A stretch of DNA of 64,000 bases from Nostoc sp. PCC 7524 (lineage in GTDB: Bacteria > Cyanobacteriota > Cyanobacteriia > Cyanobacteriales > Nostocaceae): positions 124,001-188,000 of the forward strand of contig NC_019684.1 of the NCBI RefSeq assembly GCF_000316645.1, read 5' to 3'. Position numbers and translations under genes: made by a program. Positions 38,090 to 47,774 of the stretch are shown here, in pieces. Position 1 is the first letter of the stretch. Every line of letters starts with the position of its first letter. The notes beneath the pieces are model-generated. The model did not search any database, was not told where the DNA came from, and saw only the letters and a program-made list of their open reading frames with translations.

Positions 38090-38869
38090 ATGCTGACAAT
38101 CACCATTACCAGCCTTAGTGGGGGTCAGGGTAAGACGACAACCGCCCTGTTCCTCGGTCGGCTGCTATCACGCCAGGGTTTTCCTACATTGATGCTCGAC
38201 TCTGACCCCCAACACAATCTCACTACCTATTTAGGGTTCGAGTTAGAACTTAACCAACCAACGTTACTGGAGTTTCTCAAAAAAACAGTCGCACCAGAGG
38301 ACTGCATCTACCCCACCAAAGAAAACGACAATCTATTTCTCATCCCTGCTGATGACCAACTCGACACAGTACAGGATTACCTCTCCAATAGCGGAGTTGG
38401 CGCAACCTTACTGAAGCGCAGGTTAGAAGCAGTTGCCAAAATCTTCAAAGTCTGCATTATTGATGCACCACCACAGCGATCGCAAATTTGTTTGACAGTT
38501 ATTGGCGCAGCAGATTTTCTGGTCATCCCCGCAGAAGCATCAGTAAAAGGTTATGGTTCCTTGGTGCGAACCTTTGACTTACTCAATGGTTTGCGAGATG
38601 TCGGTGCAACGGATGCTGAAGTTTTGGGCGTTCTCCCATTTCGCGATCGCTGGTTTGGTAACACCCAAGCGCAAGAAAGTCGGGCTGCTGTAGATGGTAT
38701 GCGCGACGAAGTAGGCGACTCTTTGGTTCTACCCTCAATCCGGGAATCCGAACGCTACAAACAAGCCATCAACAAACGTACAACCCTCAGCGAGTTGGGA
38801 TACACCGACCTAGAATATCCATTTGAACTTTTAATCGAAAAAATTCGCACTTCTGTTGGGAGTAAGTAA
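38090..38869 (+). CDS. parA: ParA-type partition ATPase
   Basis: A 259-residue MinD/ParA ATPase that segregates low-copy plasmids. The P-loop reads SLSGGQGKTTTAL (near residue 10), the switch I region DSDPQHNLTTYLG (near residue 38) and Walker B IIDAPPQRSQ (near residue 122). The signature lysine of the deviant Walker A (KGGxGKT) is serine here, which is unusual. It lacks an N-terminal DNA-binding domain, so it is of the small, type Ib-like class. A small gene follows after three bases. Confidence 0.9.
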   Translation: MLTITITSLSGGQGKTTTALFLGRLLSRQGFPTLMLDSDPQHNLTTYLGFELELNQPTLLEFLKKTVAPEDCIYPTKENDNLFLIPADDQLDTVQDYLSNSGVGATLLKRRLEAVAKIFKVCIIDAPPQRSQICLTVIGAADFLVIPAEASVKGYGSLVRTFDLLNGLRDVGATDAEVLGVLPFRDRWFGNTQAQESRAAVDGMRDEVGDSLVLPSIRESERYKQAINKRTTLSELGYTDLEYPFELLIEKIRTSVGSK

Positions 38870-38872
38870 ACA

Positions 38873-39340
38873 ATGTCAGAATCAGAAAATGTACTTGACC
38901 AACTACGCAACAAACGCCATCGCCCGACTGTTCCAGCACGAGCTGATGCGCTTGTTCCCAAACCACCCGCCCAAGCGCAAGTGCAAGCTTTGGAACAAAA
39001 CCCTCCACAACAACCCACCCCAGTTACAGAACTTGCTTCCCCAACTGCTGTACCAGCAGACACACTCACCGAACTTAAAGTTGAACTCGAAAAATATCCC
39101 GAAACTCGACGACATTCGGCGATCGTTTTAGAAAAAGAACTCGACCAGGAATTAACCCGGTTCTGTAAAGACAGGGGCATTACAGTTGAAGTATTTCTAG
39201 AGGCAGCTTGGACGGTTGCAAGCGCAGATAGCACGCTCGTAGAAAAAATCACTACAGAAGCCAAACGTCGCTACGGCCAACGTAAACGGGTTGGTCAAAT
39301 TAAGCGACTGATCACCATGTTAAGTAACTCGCCCAAGTGA
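38873..39340 (+). CDS. Putative ParB-like partner (ribbon-helix-helix type)
   Basis: A 155-residue protein starting three bases after parA. The N-terminal 65 residues are proline- and alanine-rich and look disordered. The C-terminal 80 residues (RRHSAIVLEKELDQELTRFCKDRGITVEVFLEAAW) could be a ribbon-helix-helix or similar DNA-binding fold. Position and size match small ParB-like partners of type Ib systems, which bind the centromere repeats before parA. Not confirmed by homology. Confidence 0.65.
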   Translation: MSESENVLDQLRNKRHRPTVPARADALVPKPPAQAQVQALEQNPPQQPTPVTELASPTAVPADTLTELKVELEKYPETRRHSAIVLEKELDQELTRFCKDRGITVEVFLEAAWTVASADSTLVEKITTEAKRRYGQRKRVGQIKRLITMLSNSPK

Positions 39341-39443
39341 GTACACTCAGAAAAAACTTTGAGCTATGCCTACATACATACCGTCACACTCTTACATCAT
39401 AAAAATTACTTACGATTCGCTCATCAATATTTCCAGGTAGAGT

Positions 39444-40271
39444 ATGAGGATGACTAAATTATCAGCAAACAAAACCGCCGTTACCTCGAATGATCTAGGG
39501 CAACAACCACTCTCCCTTGAGTTGCCAGGAAGGAACATACGTGCTTTAGTGATTACCTCGTGTACGGGACAAAAGCGCCAACAGGCAACGAACCAGCTAA
39601 CAATAGAAGATTTTAAAGATCCTGAGAAGTTAAAAGCCCGTTCTCTCGAAATGCAGGAGTTCGCCATAACAGCAGGGCAGATGTACACTGGGCTACAGCA
39701 TCTGCGGGTTATGGAAGCTGTGGATATTATGCGTTGCCGACCGCATCTTGACGGTACACACTTAGCAAGAGAAGCAGTAGATGTAAAAATTCTTTCCGCC
39801 GGGTATGGGCTAATCCCAGAAGACAAAGTTATCGTTCCCTACTCTGTCACCTTTAATTCGATGAAAAACGATGAAGTCTATTCGTGGGGAAATTATCTCA
39901 GAATTCATGAAGATTTTCAACAAGCAATTATCGGATATGATTTAATATTTGTCTTACTTGGAGATAAATACCTGCGTACTTTAAGGCTGCCAGTTGAGAC
40001 TCATTCCAACCAAACTTTCATTTTTTTTGCCTCCAATAAAAGTATAAATTACATAGATTCAGGCAATGCCAAACTATTTACTTTAACTCTTTCCAATAAG
40101 TCGGCATCGCGTTTTGGCTGTGCATTAGTGGGATTAAAGGGGCATCTGCTAAAGCTGATTGCTACTGAAATCAGCAGATATCCACATTTATTAGAAAGTA
40201 TATATAACAATCCAGAAACATTAGAGTCACTTCTCAACAACCAACCTAATCCATCTTTATGTCTTCTATAA
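39444..40271 (+). CDS. DUF6884/YaaA-like protein of unknown role
   Basis: A 275-residue protein. The pattern LVITSCTGQK (near residue 38), a YTGLQHLR helix (near 80), then ILSAGYGLIPEDKVIVPYS (near 115) and LLGDKYL resembles the DUF6884/YaaA group, whose members are sometimes tied to nucleotide or 7-deazaguanine chemistry; that link is only suggestive here. The last 70 residues (from about 205) are unrecognised. It stands between the par genes and a nuclease on the opposite strand. Confidence 0.5.
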   Translation: MRMTKLSANKTAVTSNDLGQQPLSLELPGRNIRALVITSCTGQKRQQATNQLTIEDFKDPEKLKARSLEMQEFAITAGQMYTGLQHLRVMEAVDIMRCRPHLDGTHLAREAVDVKILSAGYGLIPEDKVIVPYSVTFNSMKNDEVYSWGNYLRIHEDFQQAIIGYDLIFVLLGDKYLRTLRLPVETHSNQTFIFFASNKSINYIDSGNAKLFTLTLSNKSASRFGCALVGLKGHLLKLIATEISRYPHLLESIYNNPETLESLLNNQPNPSLCLL

Positions 40272-40302
40272 ACAGTTTCAAAAATTATTAACTAACAAAT
40301 CA

Positions 40303-41460
40303 CTATATTAGAACCCAAATATCTTGTTCTGGTTTGTATCCTTTGGCAGTTGTACCACCTAATTTTGTATTATTCAAAATACCTGCATGGATAAGAATAC
40401 TTTTATATTGTTGAAACATTGTTGAACGATAATCTTCTCCTTTTGCTCTCTCCCAGTGGGTTTGTCCCTTATCATCTGTGAGTAATGCTGCTGCTCTTGG
40501 TTCCAGAAAAAATACTGGTGCGCGAGCATGGTCAATTTGGTCACAAGCTTTTGCTAAATCTGCAAAATTAGCAGAATGATTATCAAATTTTTGTAGTCCT
40601 TCAATTACTAATCGTGTCATTGAATTTTGTAAAATTAGTATTCGCAGTGCTGCGGCTGCTTGAGGTTGACAGTCTGCTAAAGTTATCCCACTTTTAGCTC
40701 TTGCTTTTACTTGCTCATGTACCTGTGTCCAAGCTGCTATTTCTGTCGGTAATAAGACCTTTACTGCTGCTCCAACAGGGGTAAGCTGAACCGATTTGCC
40801 CAAAATTCTCACTATTCCTAATTTTTGTGCGCCAGCCAAAGCCTGATTCCAATCCTTCGGCATAGGATAGCCTATCAATAAATTAGGAAGATTATCTAAT
40901 GAATAAGAAACATCTGGTTTTAAGACAATAGACCATACTAAGTAATGTGTTGGAACATTAAAGTAAAAAGTTTCACCTTTGGAAAACTGAATAACACTTT
41001 CCATCTGACGAGAAATAAACTTGAATCTTTCACGTAGAGGCATTCTTGCTTCAGGTGAATAGATGATTTTTACAGTGTCACTGACTGTTATCACTCCAAC
41101 ATTTTTACGACGCGCAAAGTCAATTAAGCTAGTTCCCCATGCAGTAGCATCTGCTGCTAGAAAAGAGTGATGAAACCCAGCTTGATACATTTCAGCTTGT
41201 GCTAAACCCTTAAGTAAATCATCATCTCCTTTAGCTTCTACTGCAAAAATTGTTTCTCCATCACTCAATTGACCAACTAGATCGGGATGAAGTACAAAGT
41301 CACCCATATCCAAAGTAAAACGCTGGAATGGCTCTAAAACTTTATGAGAAAGCAACGTGTGATGAGCGTCAGTATAAATTCTGGTTATATTTTGTTGATA
41401 CAATCCATGAGATTTTAGAAAATCATGCGTTTTAAGAATAACCTTTACTTCTTCAGTCAT
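40303..41460 (-). CDS. PD-(D/E)XK-type nuclease-like protein
   Basis: A 385-residue protein. HPDLVG (aspartate near residue 57) followed after 16 residues by FAVEAKGDDD (near residue 74) is the spacing of the PD-(D/E)XK nuclease fold. GLAQAEMYQ follows, a Q-x-x-x-Y-type helix seen in RecB-like nucleases. The C-terminal half has winged-helix-like segments (LGIVRILGKSVQLTPVGAAVKVL). It may be a restriction-type or repair nuclease. It converges with the DUF6884-like gene, 31 bases apart. Confidence 0.6.
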   Translation of the reverse strand: MTEEVKVILKTHDFLKSHGLYQQNITRIYTDAHHTLLSHKVLEPFQRFTLDMGDFVLHPDLVGQLSDGETIFAVEAKGDDDLLKGLAQAEMYQAGFHHSFLAADATAWGTSLIDFARRKNVGVITVSDTVKIIYSPEARMPLRERFKFISRQMESVIQFSKGETFYFNVPTHYLVWSIVLKPDVSYSLDNLPNLLIGYPMPKDWNQALAGAQKLGIVRILGKSVQLTPVGAAVKVLLPTEIAAWTQVHEQVKARAKSGITLADCQPQAAAALRILILQNSMTRLVIEGLQKFDNHSANFADLAKACDQIDHARAPVFFLEPRAAALLTDDKGQTHWERAKGEDYRSTMFQQYKSILIHAGILNNTKLGGTTAKGYKPEQDIWVLI

Positions 41461-41649
41461 CTTGACTTCTTTAGGTAGAAATATTGTTTATGCTCAATTA
41501 ATACATCCCTGCTTCTAACTTTGCATACATGATTACAAGGTGGTAAATAATATAACCTTACACTACTATGCTTAAAATAGTTGCTTAAGTATAAAAACTA
41601 AGTTGACAAAGCTTTGACATGATGTTTTTATGGTACTTCTCAGATTTTT

Positions 41650-42921
41650 ATGAGCAAAGTCAAACGGGTTGAACGGCATTTTATTAAAGCAAATCACAAA
41701 TTCTACAGTGAATGTGGCCGTCTCGCTTTAGCTTCAAAAAACTTATTCAATTACGCGCAGTATAATTGTCGTCAAAGTTTTATCTATGGTTATGATCTGC
41801 CCTCTTTATCCCAATTAAACACTCTGTTAAAAGATACACCACAATATCAAGCACTGCCAGCCAAAGTATCTCAACTTGTTTTAAAACAGGTCTGTGATGC
41901 TTGGCAGTCTTATTTTAAATCTCTGCAAGAATACAAGATTTCCCCCAGTAAGTTTACAGGTAAACCAAAAAATCCTGGTTATGCTCTGGAACGAAATTTA
42001 GTAAAGTTCAATTATCAAGCTTTATCTAAGACTGAGTTTCAAAAAAATAGATTACTCAAACCGTCAAAAACTAATATTTTTATTGGTGTAAGTGCCAATA
42101 TCAATTTTGATGATATCAATGAAGTGCGGATTGTTCCTAAAGTTGGAGGTTATGTAATTGAAGTAGTTTATGATGTTACTGAGTTTATCAATCCAAGAGA
42201 ATCAGGTATAGTAGCTGCCATAGATTTAGGTTTGGATAATTTAGCCACAGTCGCTTTTAATCAAGCTGGTTTACAGCCAATTATCATCAATGGCAAACCT
42301 TTAAAGGCTGTTAATCAATTTTGGAATAAACGCCGTAGCTTATTGCAAAGTTTACTTATAACCGGGATTGTTAAATCTCAGCAGTTAGATAATCTGACTT
42401 GTTACCGCAATAACTACGTTGATAATTACTTACACCAATCTACAAAAAAACTTGTTACAGAGTTTGTAAGGTTGGGTGTGAGTAAAGTGGCTATTGGAAA
42501 TAACAAAGGTTGGAAGTTTCAATCTAATATGGGAAAAAAGTCAAATCAAAAATTTGTACAAATTCCCCATCAGCGATTTATTGAAATTTTAACTTATAAG
42601 TGCCAGAATTTGGGAATTACAGTTATAGTCAGCGAAGAATCTTATACCAGTAAAGCCAGTTATTTAGATTGGGATAACATCCCAACTTACAATCCTAATT
42701 GCACTGAAAAACATATTTTTAGTGGTAAAAGGATTGCACGGTCATGGTATAAGAGTGCAGATGGAATTTTAATTCATGCAGATGTGAACGGTGCTTTAAA
42801 TATTGGTAGAAAAGTATTCCCAATGGACTTTGTTCGGAGGGATAGGGGATGTCTAGTAGTACATCCAAGGCGAATAACACCAGTGTCCGTTCCTGTTCGG
42901 GAAACAATCGGTGTTGCTTAA
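41650..42921 (+). CDS. tnpB: Solo TnpB of the IS1341 type with altered RuvC-II site
   Basis: A 423-residue IS605 OrfB-family protein without a tnpA. The first RuvC aspartate lies in AAIDLGLDNLAT and the last in IHADVNGALNIG. The usual RuvC-II glutamate block is replaced by VAIGNNKGWKF; a later EESYTSKASYLD block could supply a displaced acid. The zinc-finger cysteines are reduced to one, in NPNCTEKH. A hairpin after the coding part (ACACC near 42880 with GGTGTTG near 42911) could be the omega-RNA end. It is inserted next to a truncated nurA. Confidence 0.85.
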   Translation: MSKVKRVERHFIKANHKFYSECGRLALASKNLFNYAQYNCRQSFIYGYDLPSLSQLNTLLKDTPQYQALPAKVSQLVLKQVCDAWQSYFKSLQEYKISPSKFTGKPKNPGYALERNLVKFNYQALSKTEFQKNRLLKPSKTNIFIGVSANINFDDINEVRIVPKVGGYVIEVVYDVTEFINPRESGIVAAIDLGLDNLATVAFNQAGLQPIIINGKPLKAVNQFWNKRRSLLQSLLITGIVKSQQLDNLTCYRNNYVDNYLHQSTKKLVTEFVRLGVSKVAIGNNKGWKFQSNMGKKSNQKFVQIPHQRFIEILTYKCQNLGITVIVSEESYTSKASYLDWDNIPTYNPNCTEKHIFSGKRIARSWYKSADGILIHADVNGALNIGRKVFPMDFVRRDRGCLVVHPRRITPVSVPVRETIGVA

Positions 42922-42942
42922 ACCAGAATTGCTGATGACTGT

Positions 42943-43458
42943 CTATATTTGTCTATGTAATTCTGAACTATCGTAAGCTAAATACACTTTTGATAGTTGC
43001 ATTAAAAGCGTGTGTAACCCCGCAAGGTTTGTCTTTTCCAGGTCACTAACTGCAAAAGGGTCGCGTTCCTCTTCCAGCACATCCTCTAATTCGGCATACG
43101 GAATTGGTACTTGCGCTACTACCGAAACGTCTTGCTCTAACGACCACTTGTGATAACGTAAGGTTGGAGGTGTACCCTTGAGGTCTAAAGACCCTCTAGC
43201 ACCGTAAGCTCCGGCGTAAAACAGCAAAAATTGAGTTGTTTCCTCAGCCTTGCAAGTACCGTCAATCGCTACAAAATTAACTTCATCGCGTCCAAAGAAA
43301 TCCCGGATTTGGTCACGGAGGCGAACCAGCTTCATCTGCGAAGAAAATTCCGAGTTCCAGGGTTTTACCAAATCCTTGAGTTTACATTTGTAAAGTTCCT
43401 CAACAACTTCCAAGTGCTGGCGGTAGAGCGCCTCGTTTCGTTCCTGCCCAAAGCGCAA
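42943..43458 (-). pseudogene. nurA-like nuclease gene, 3' truncated
   Basis: 171 residues with an FVAIDGTCKAEET block like the first catalytic motif of NurA, the 5'-3' nuclease partner of the HerA ATPase. Full NurA proteins are about twice as long, so the C-terminal half is missing. The frame ends with LHRQI exactly where the TnpB element's right end lies, so the insertion probably cut the gene. No remainder was found left of 41640. The start is uncertain: TTG at 43458 is listed, but the frame is open further upstream to about 43520. Confidence 0.6.
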
Positions 43459-43828
43459 GCTTGATTCAAACCCTTTAAAAATGCCGGAAAGCTTAGACGT
43501 ATTTTTATCTCCGTACTACCTTCAAGGTTAAATTCTAAAATAACTTAATCTTGTAGTCTAGAAAATCAGCAAGACAATCAACATTCATGTTGCTCCCTGG
43601 CTGATTATACCCTCCCTTGAGTCCAGCAACAGGTTGATGCTTGAGTATCAGAAGTGGGCAAAAGATACTAAGTCTAAATTAACAAACATTTTCTTACGCT
43701 ACACACGCGACTTTCAGCCCAAATAGGTGTAGAGAACTCCTATTCTCGCAACATATCTTATCCTAAAATCAAATCGCTTCTAGGAATTTTGATTCAAACA
43801 TTCCATCAGGAGCTTTGAGTGCGCGGCT
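43459..43828. other. Gene-free stretch
   Basis: I see no gene, repeat array or strong hairpin. The left edge holds the start region of the nurA-like fragment. The rest is downstream sequence of the leftward TIM-barrel gene. Confidence 0.5.
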
Positions 43829-44644
43829 CTAATCATGGCAGCAATGCGATGGCGCACAGAGTGCCTGCCGTAGCCAATCGCACTCTTGCTGCACAGCTGA
43901 GACAGGCAACCGATTCAATCGACTCTCTAGCACGAAGGGAACCCCAGTTGGAAATTGAGCAATCTGCGATACCCACCAGGTTTTTTGTGTAATGCGGGAG
44001 TGGATGTCATGTCGCCCGTCATTGTCGGAGATGTGAATTTCTAAAAGTCTCCCTGGTGGGAGTTTCAACCATTGCAACTTTGCTTGCAAGCTGTGGTGAT
44101 GCCAGATGTTAAGGTGTGCCAAATCAAGAACTATCTTGACTTCCGGGGCATCTTGGCAAAACTGGGCAACTTCTGAGGCATTGTCCAAAAGGTTCTCTTT
44201 ACCGCTTGTGGGGAGTGTGGGATACATTGTTTCAACACCAAGAACAATACCTCGCGCCAGGCATTGCTGGTGGAGGCAATGGACGTTTTCGAGAAATGTT
44301 GCATAAGCTTCGGCGCGATTGGTGTCCATGGGAAAATGTCCCCCATGCACTGAGTAGGCTGTGATACCGTTATTTGCTAACCAGTCTGTCAGTCGCTGGA
44401 AATAGTTCCAATCTTGCGGTTGCGCTAGGTTGAAGGGATAATGGCGATCGCCCCAGACAAAGGCGTGGTGCGCTCGATAGACCATCCCTTGTTGCCTAAA
44501 ATCCTGGATTGCCTGCACTGCATCGGTATCAGGTTTCGGACCGATTGCCAGTTCAACATACCGAATTCCTGCCTCCCAAAACACCGTTAATGCTTCACGG
44601 GTTGACACTCCCCCGTAAGCAGACAAACTAAGATAGAACTCCAT
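43829..44644 (-). CDS. Sugar phosphate isomerase/epimerase family (TIM barrel)
   Basis: A 271-residue protein of the AP-endonuclease 2-like TIM-barrel family. Metal-binding blocks are visible: SVHGGHFP (near residue 94), VETMYP (near 146), VLDLAHLNIWHH (near 180), LEIHISDNDGRHD (near 215) and FVLESRL (near 246). The substrate is unknown; relatives isomerise sugars or cut abasic DNA. Its start overlaps the stop of the upstream coiled-coil gene (TGATG), so the two are translationally coupled. Confidence 0.8.
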   Translation of the reverse strand: MEFYLSLSAYGGVSTREALTVFWEAGIRYVELAIGPKPDTDAVQAIQDFRQQGMVYRAHHAFVWGDRHYPFNLAQPQDWNYFQRLTDWLANNGITAYSVHGGHFPMDTNRAEAYATFLENVHCLHQQCLARGIVLGVETMYPTLPTSGKENLLDNASEVAQFCQDAPEVKIVLDLAHLNIWHHHSLQAKLQWLKLPPGRLLEIHISDNDGRHDIHSRITQKTWWVSQIAQFPTGVPFVLESRLNRLPVSAVQQECDWLRQALCAPSHCCHD

Positions 44645-45345
44645 CAGTCCTCCCGTGTTGATGTATATTCAAAGATTGCAGTTCTGGGCGTGAGGGCAAA
44701 CACTTTTGTGGCATACCCCACCAACACGCTGATTTCAGTCGCTAACTGATTTCTTTGGGCTTCTGGGTATTCTATTTTTCTGAGCAAGTCTTCCACTTCG
44801 CCTGAAATGTAGTAGTCAATTTGTTCTTTTAAAGAAGACTCTCTGCACTCATTCAAGTTATAGATGCGTTTGTAAGGCACTTCAATCAAACGCTCAACCG
44901 AGCCTAACTTCAAAGACAGAGTATAGCTGTACAGGATATGGGTGCGTTCGTCATCATACGCATTACTGTCTTCCTGGGTCTGGTAGTTGCTTAAACCTAT
45001 TGGTAGTTCAAGGGTTGCCAATAACCAGGTAGTTGGGTTGTCTGCGATGGTAGACTCAGATTTTTGGTTATACCAGTAATCGCGCTTAATCTGTTTCCAC
45101 TCCTGCACAAATGCACTCAATTCCGGTGTTGGCAACAAACACCTCGCATCAGTAGCCAAGGCATCGGTGATACGTTTCAGTTCTATTGCCTGTGCTTCCA
45201 CAAGTGCCTGTTCCTGGCGACGAAGTTCTTGCATTCGTGCCTGTACTAGTTGTTGCAGGGCAGCAATCTCTGGGTCGAATTGGCTGGCATGATTTTGCAG
45301 CAATGCTTGGTAACTGGAAAGTAGGGAATCAGAATTTGTCATGGC
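44644..45345 (-). CDS. Hypothetical coiled-coil protein coupled to the TIM-barrel gene
   Basis: A 233-residue protein from the ATG at 45345 (MTNSDSLLSS); this start has GAGGAA eight bases upstream, so I prefer it to 45462. The first 80 residues are a coiled coil rich in Q, E, A and R (LQQLVQARMQELRRQEQAL). The rest is alpha/beta with no recognised domain. It shares an operon with the TIM-barrel gene. Confidence 0.55.
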   Translation of the reverse strand, partial: AMTNSDSLLSSYQALLQNHASQFDPEIAALQQLVQARMQELRRQEQALVEAQAIELKRITDALATDARCLLPTPELSAFVQEWKQIKRDYWYNQKSESTIADNPTTWLLATLELPIGLSNYQTQEDSNAYDDERTHILYSYTLSLKLGSVERLIEVPYKRIYNLNECRESSLKEQIDYYISGEVEDLLRKIEYPEAQRNQLATEISVLVGYATKVFALTPRTAIFEYTSTRED

Positions 45346-45721
45346 ATTCCTCACTTGACTGAGTGCGAATTGTGGCGGGACTGTTGCAGGAAAGCAATTT
45401 CTGCCAACCATTGTATAGTATTTTTGTACTAAAATAATATCATCGACCAATTCATGGGACAATCGCTACCGGGTGAGGTGGCATCATAAGGGTCTGAGAT
45501 CACTTGCCTCATCTGACTTATCCGCCTCATGCTGTCCTCAAGAAGGGGTGGACAAATTGTTCAACCGAAGCGTGAAAGCTATGTACGTTCATTCCGAAGG
45601 GTAAGAGAAGCTATAGTTATCTAATTGTTTTATTCACCTACAGAATTATTGAAAGGGGTGCATCATAAGGTGGAGGATATCTTAAGTAACTCCGCCCAAT
45701 TCGCTCGTAACCACCAATGCG

Positions 45722-46717
45722 ATGTCTGACGAGAAGCCGCAAAGCGTCTACGCAAATTCCAATTTTTCTCCGGAATCGCTGGCGTTAACCCAACCAGTAC
45801 CGCTAACTTTACACCCAGCTGAGGTTTACTTGCGGTCGTTGGGTGAAGGTTCTCGACGGACGATGCGGGAGGCTCTCAATAATATAGCGAAACTCCTCAC
45901 TAACGATACTTGCGATGCCTCAACTCTCGATTGGTCGAAGTTACGCTACCAGCATACTGCTGCGGTACGGTCGGTATTAATGGAAAAATACAGTCCCGCG
46001 ATGGCGAATAAAATTCTCTGTGCGCTGCGACGGACGTTGAAGGAGGCATGGCGGTTGGGCTTGATGTCCACTGACGAATACGGACGGGCGACTGATATTG
46101 AATCTGTGCGGGGTAAGAGTTTGCTGAAAGGGCGGGCGCTGGATGTAGAAGAAATTTCTGCACTTTGGGATGATTGTAGAGAGGATAATTCAACATTAGG
46201 GGCGAGGGATGCGGCGCTGCTGGCGGTTTTGACAGTCGGGTTGCGACGCAGTGAGATAACACACCTTGATTTAAGCGATTTTAAGCCGCGTAGTCGGTCG
46301 CTAACAATACGCGAAGCCAAGGGTCGGAAGGAGCGAATTGTATACTTACCTGAAGCTGGTGTACGGGCTGTGCAAGATTGGTTGCATCTGAGGGGTAAAG
46401 AACCGGGACCGCTGTTTTATCCGTTGGATAAGGCGCAAAAAATTATACCAAGACGGATGAGCGAACAGGGGGTATTGCGAGCATTGCAACGGCGTGGAGA
46501 ACACGCAGGGGTAGAAAATTTTACTCCCCATGATTTTCGGAGAACTTTTATTGGTAATTTATTAGATGCAGGGGCGGATATTGTTACTGTAGCAAAACTT
46601 GCAGGTCATGCGTCGCCAAGTACCACGAGTAAGTATGATAGGCGTGGGGAAGCGGCGAAGAAACGGGCGATTGATTTAATAGATGTACCGTACAATGGGC
46701 GGGATAAGCGTAGATAA
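45722..46717 (+). CDS. Tyrosine recombinase (XerC/D-like integrase)
   Basis: A 331-residue site-specific recombinase. Catalytic residues: R in GLRRSEIT (near 173), K in GRKERIV (near 202), HxxR in HDFRRTF (near 269), H in AGHASPS (near 292) and Y in SKYDRRG (near 304). The N-terminal core-binding domain spans about residues 30-130. It is unlike the Tn554 recombinases. It may resolve plasmid multimers or integrate the plasmid; no attachment site was identified nearby. Confidence 0.92.
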   Translation: MSDEKPQSVYANSNFSPESLALTQPVPLTLHPAEVYLRSLGEGSRRTMREALNNIAKLLTNDTCDASTLDWSKLRYQHTAAVRSVLMEKYSPAMANKILCALRRTLKEAWRLGLMSTDEYGRATDIESVRGKSLLKGRALDVEEISALWDDCREDNSTLGARDAALLAVLTVGLRRSEITHLDLSDFKPRSRSLTIREAKGRKERIVYLPEAGVRAVQDWLHLRGKEPGPLFYPLDKAQKIIPRRMSEQGVLRALQRRGEHAGVENFTPHDFRRTFIGNLLDAGADIVTVAKLAGHASPSTTSKYDRRGEAAKKRAIDLIDVPYNGRDKRR

Positions 46718-47774
46718 CCAGCAATCAAATTAATCTACTTCCACCGCTTCTATGCCGACTCCGCCACGGCACCGTGCTGATAACGCGGCAACAGGAGGGG
46801 CAGTACCTCGCTCTTTGTGGATTACTCAATTGCGATCGCCCTTTGAGAGCATCACCTACAGTGGGCGGAACGCCATCGCCTACTTATCCAACTCAAAATG
46901 TCGTACCATCCGCCAGATATGATTCTGCAATTGTTGGATACACCAAATCGCACATTCCCTTGCCCCAGAGCGATCGCCAAGAGCCTCCAAAACATAGGGC
47001 ATAAAAAACCATCGACTCGCGTTTTCAGTGCAAGCTTAGTCGCATTATCCCCAGCAGGATTAACCGCTTGGTTAGCTTCATAATCCATTAAAAATTTAAT
47101 TAACTTGCCAGCATCTGAATTCTGATTTCTACGTATGCGAAGTTCTACAACAGAGCGTGGATTTCATCTAAAAACTTTTTTCAGTATAAATAAGTGACTA
47201 TTATTACCATTTTACTCGGAGGGACAAACAAGGGGAGTAAGTAGGGAGTAAATGGGGGAGAATTACCATTTATTCCCCTTAAAAGTGGACAATTATCTCT
47301 ACAAATAAAAATTATTATTTTTTCCAGCAAAAGAATTGTCCATATTTTTGGTGAGAACTGGGTGAGAACTGGGGGAAAGTAGGGGAAGAATGGGAGGAAG
47401 CGAACACCTGCCTCTAATTCCAGCGCTTGCGCTCAAACCCCTACTGTACAAGACTTCCCGTGTTTGCTATACTTTTCGTATACCGTAGTCGCATTTTGGG
47501 TAGCGAGCAATGGCGGCGTATTACATTTCTTCATATAAATCCTAGTTTTTCGCGCCGCCAAGCTCGCCAAAGTGGGTTCCACCCCCTTTGTAAACCCCCA
47601 AAACTCGATAGAAAAACAGTGGATTTATATCACTGAACCACCTCGTAATGGATGCCTCTGGCTTCTAGCAGTGGGGTTGCTTACCAATATTAAGCGTGAT
47701 GATTATTAATTGCTGAGAAGTTTATCAATTTACCGTAGATTTAAATACTTCTTTGAAAAACCTCATTTATATAG
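46718..47774. other. Gene-free stretch before mobC: candidate oriT
   Basis: No convincing gene lies here; the frames at 46774-47088 lack protein-like features. Inverted repeats include TGGACAATT/AATTGTCCA (47286-47342), AGCGC/GCGCT near 47424, TATAC/GTATA near 47468 and CAAAGTGGG/CCACCCCCTTTG (47568-47590). A direct repeat GGTGAGAACTG lies at 47350-47372. Transfer origins usually lie just upstream of mobC, and the hairpins at 47424-47590 are the best candidates. No nic site could be matched. Confidence 0.4.

Noticed and set aside
46774..47088. Overlapping 61-78-residue frames before mobC
   Set aside because: They lie on both strands, contain HIP1 sites and repeats, and match no family; more likely non-coding DNA around an oriT.
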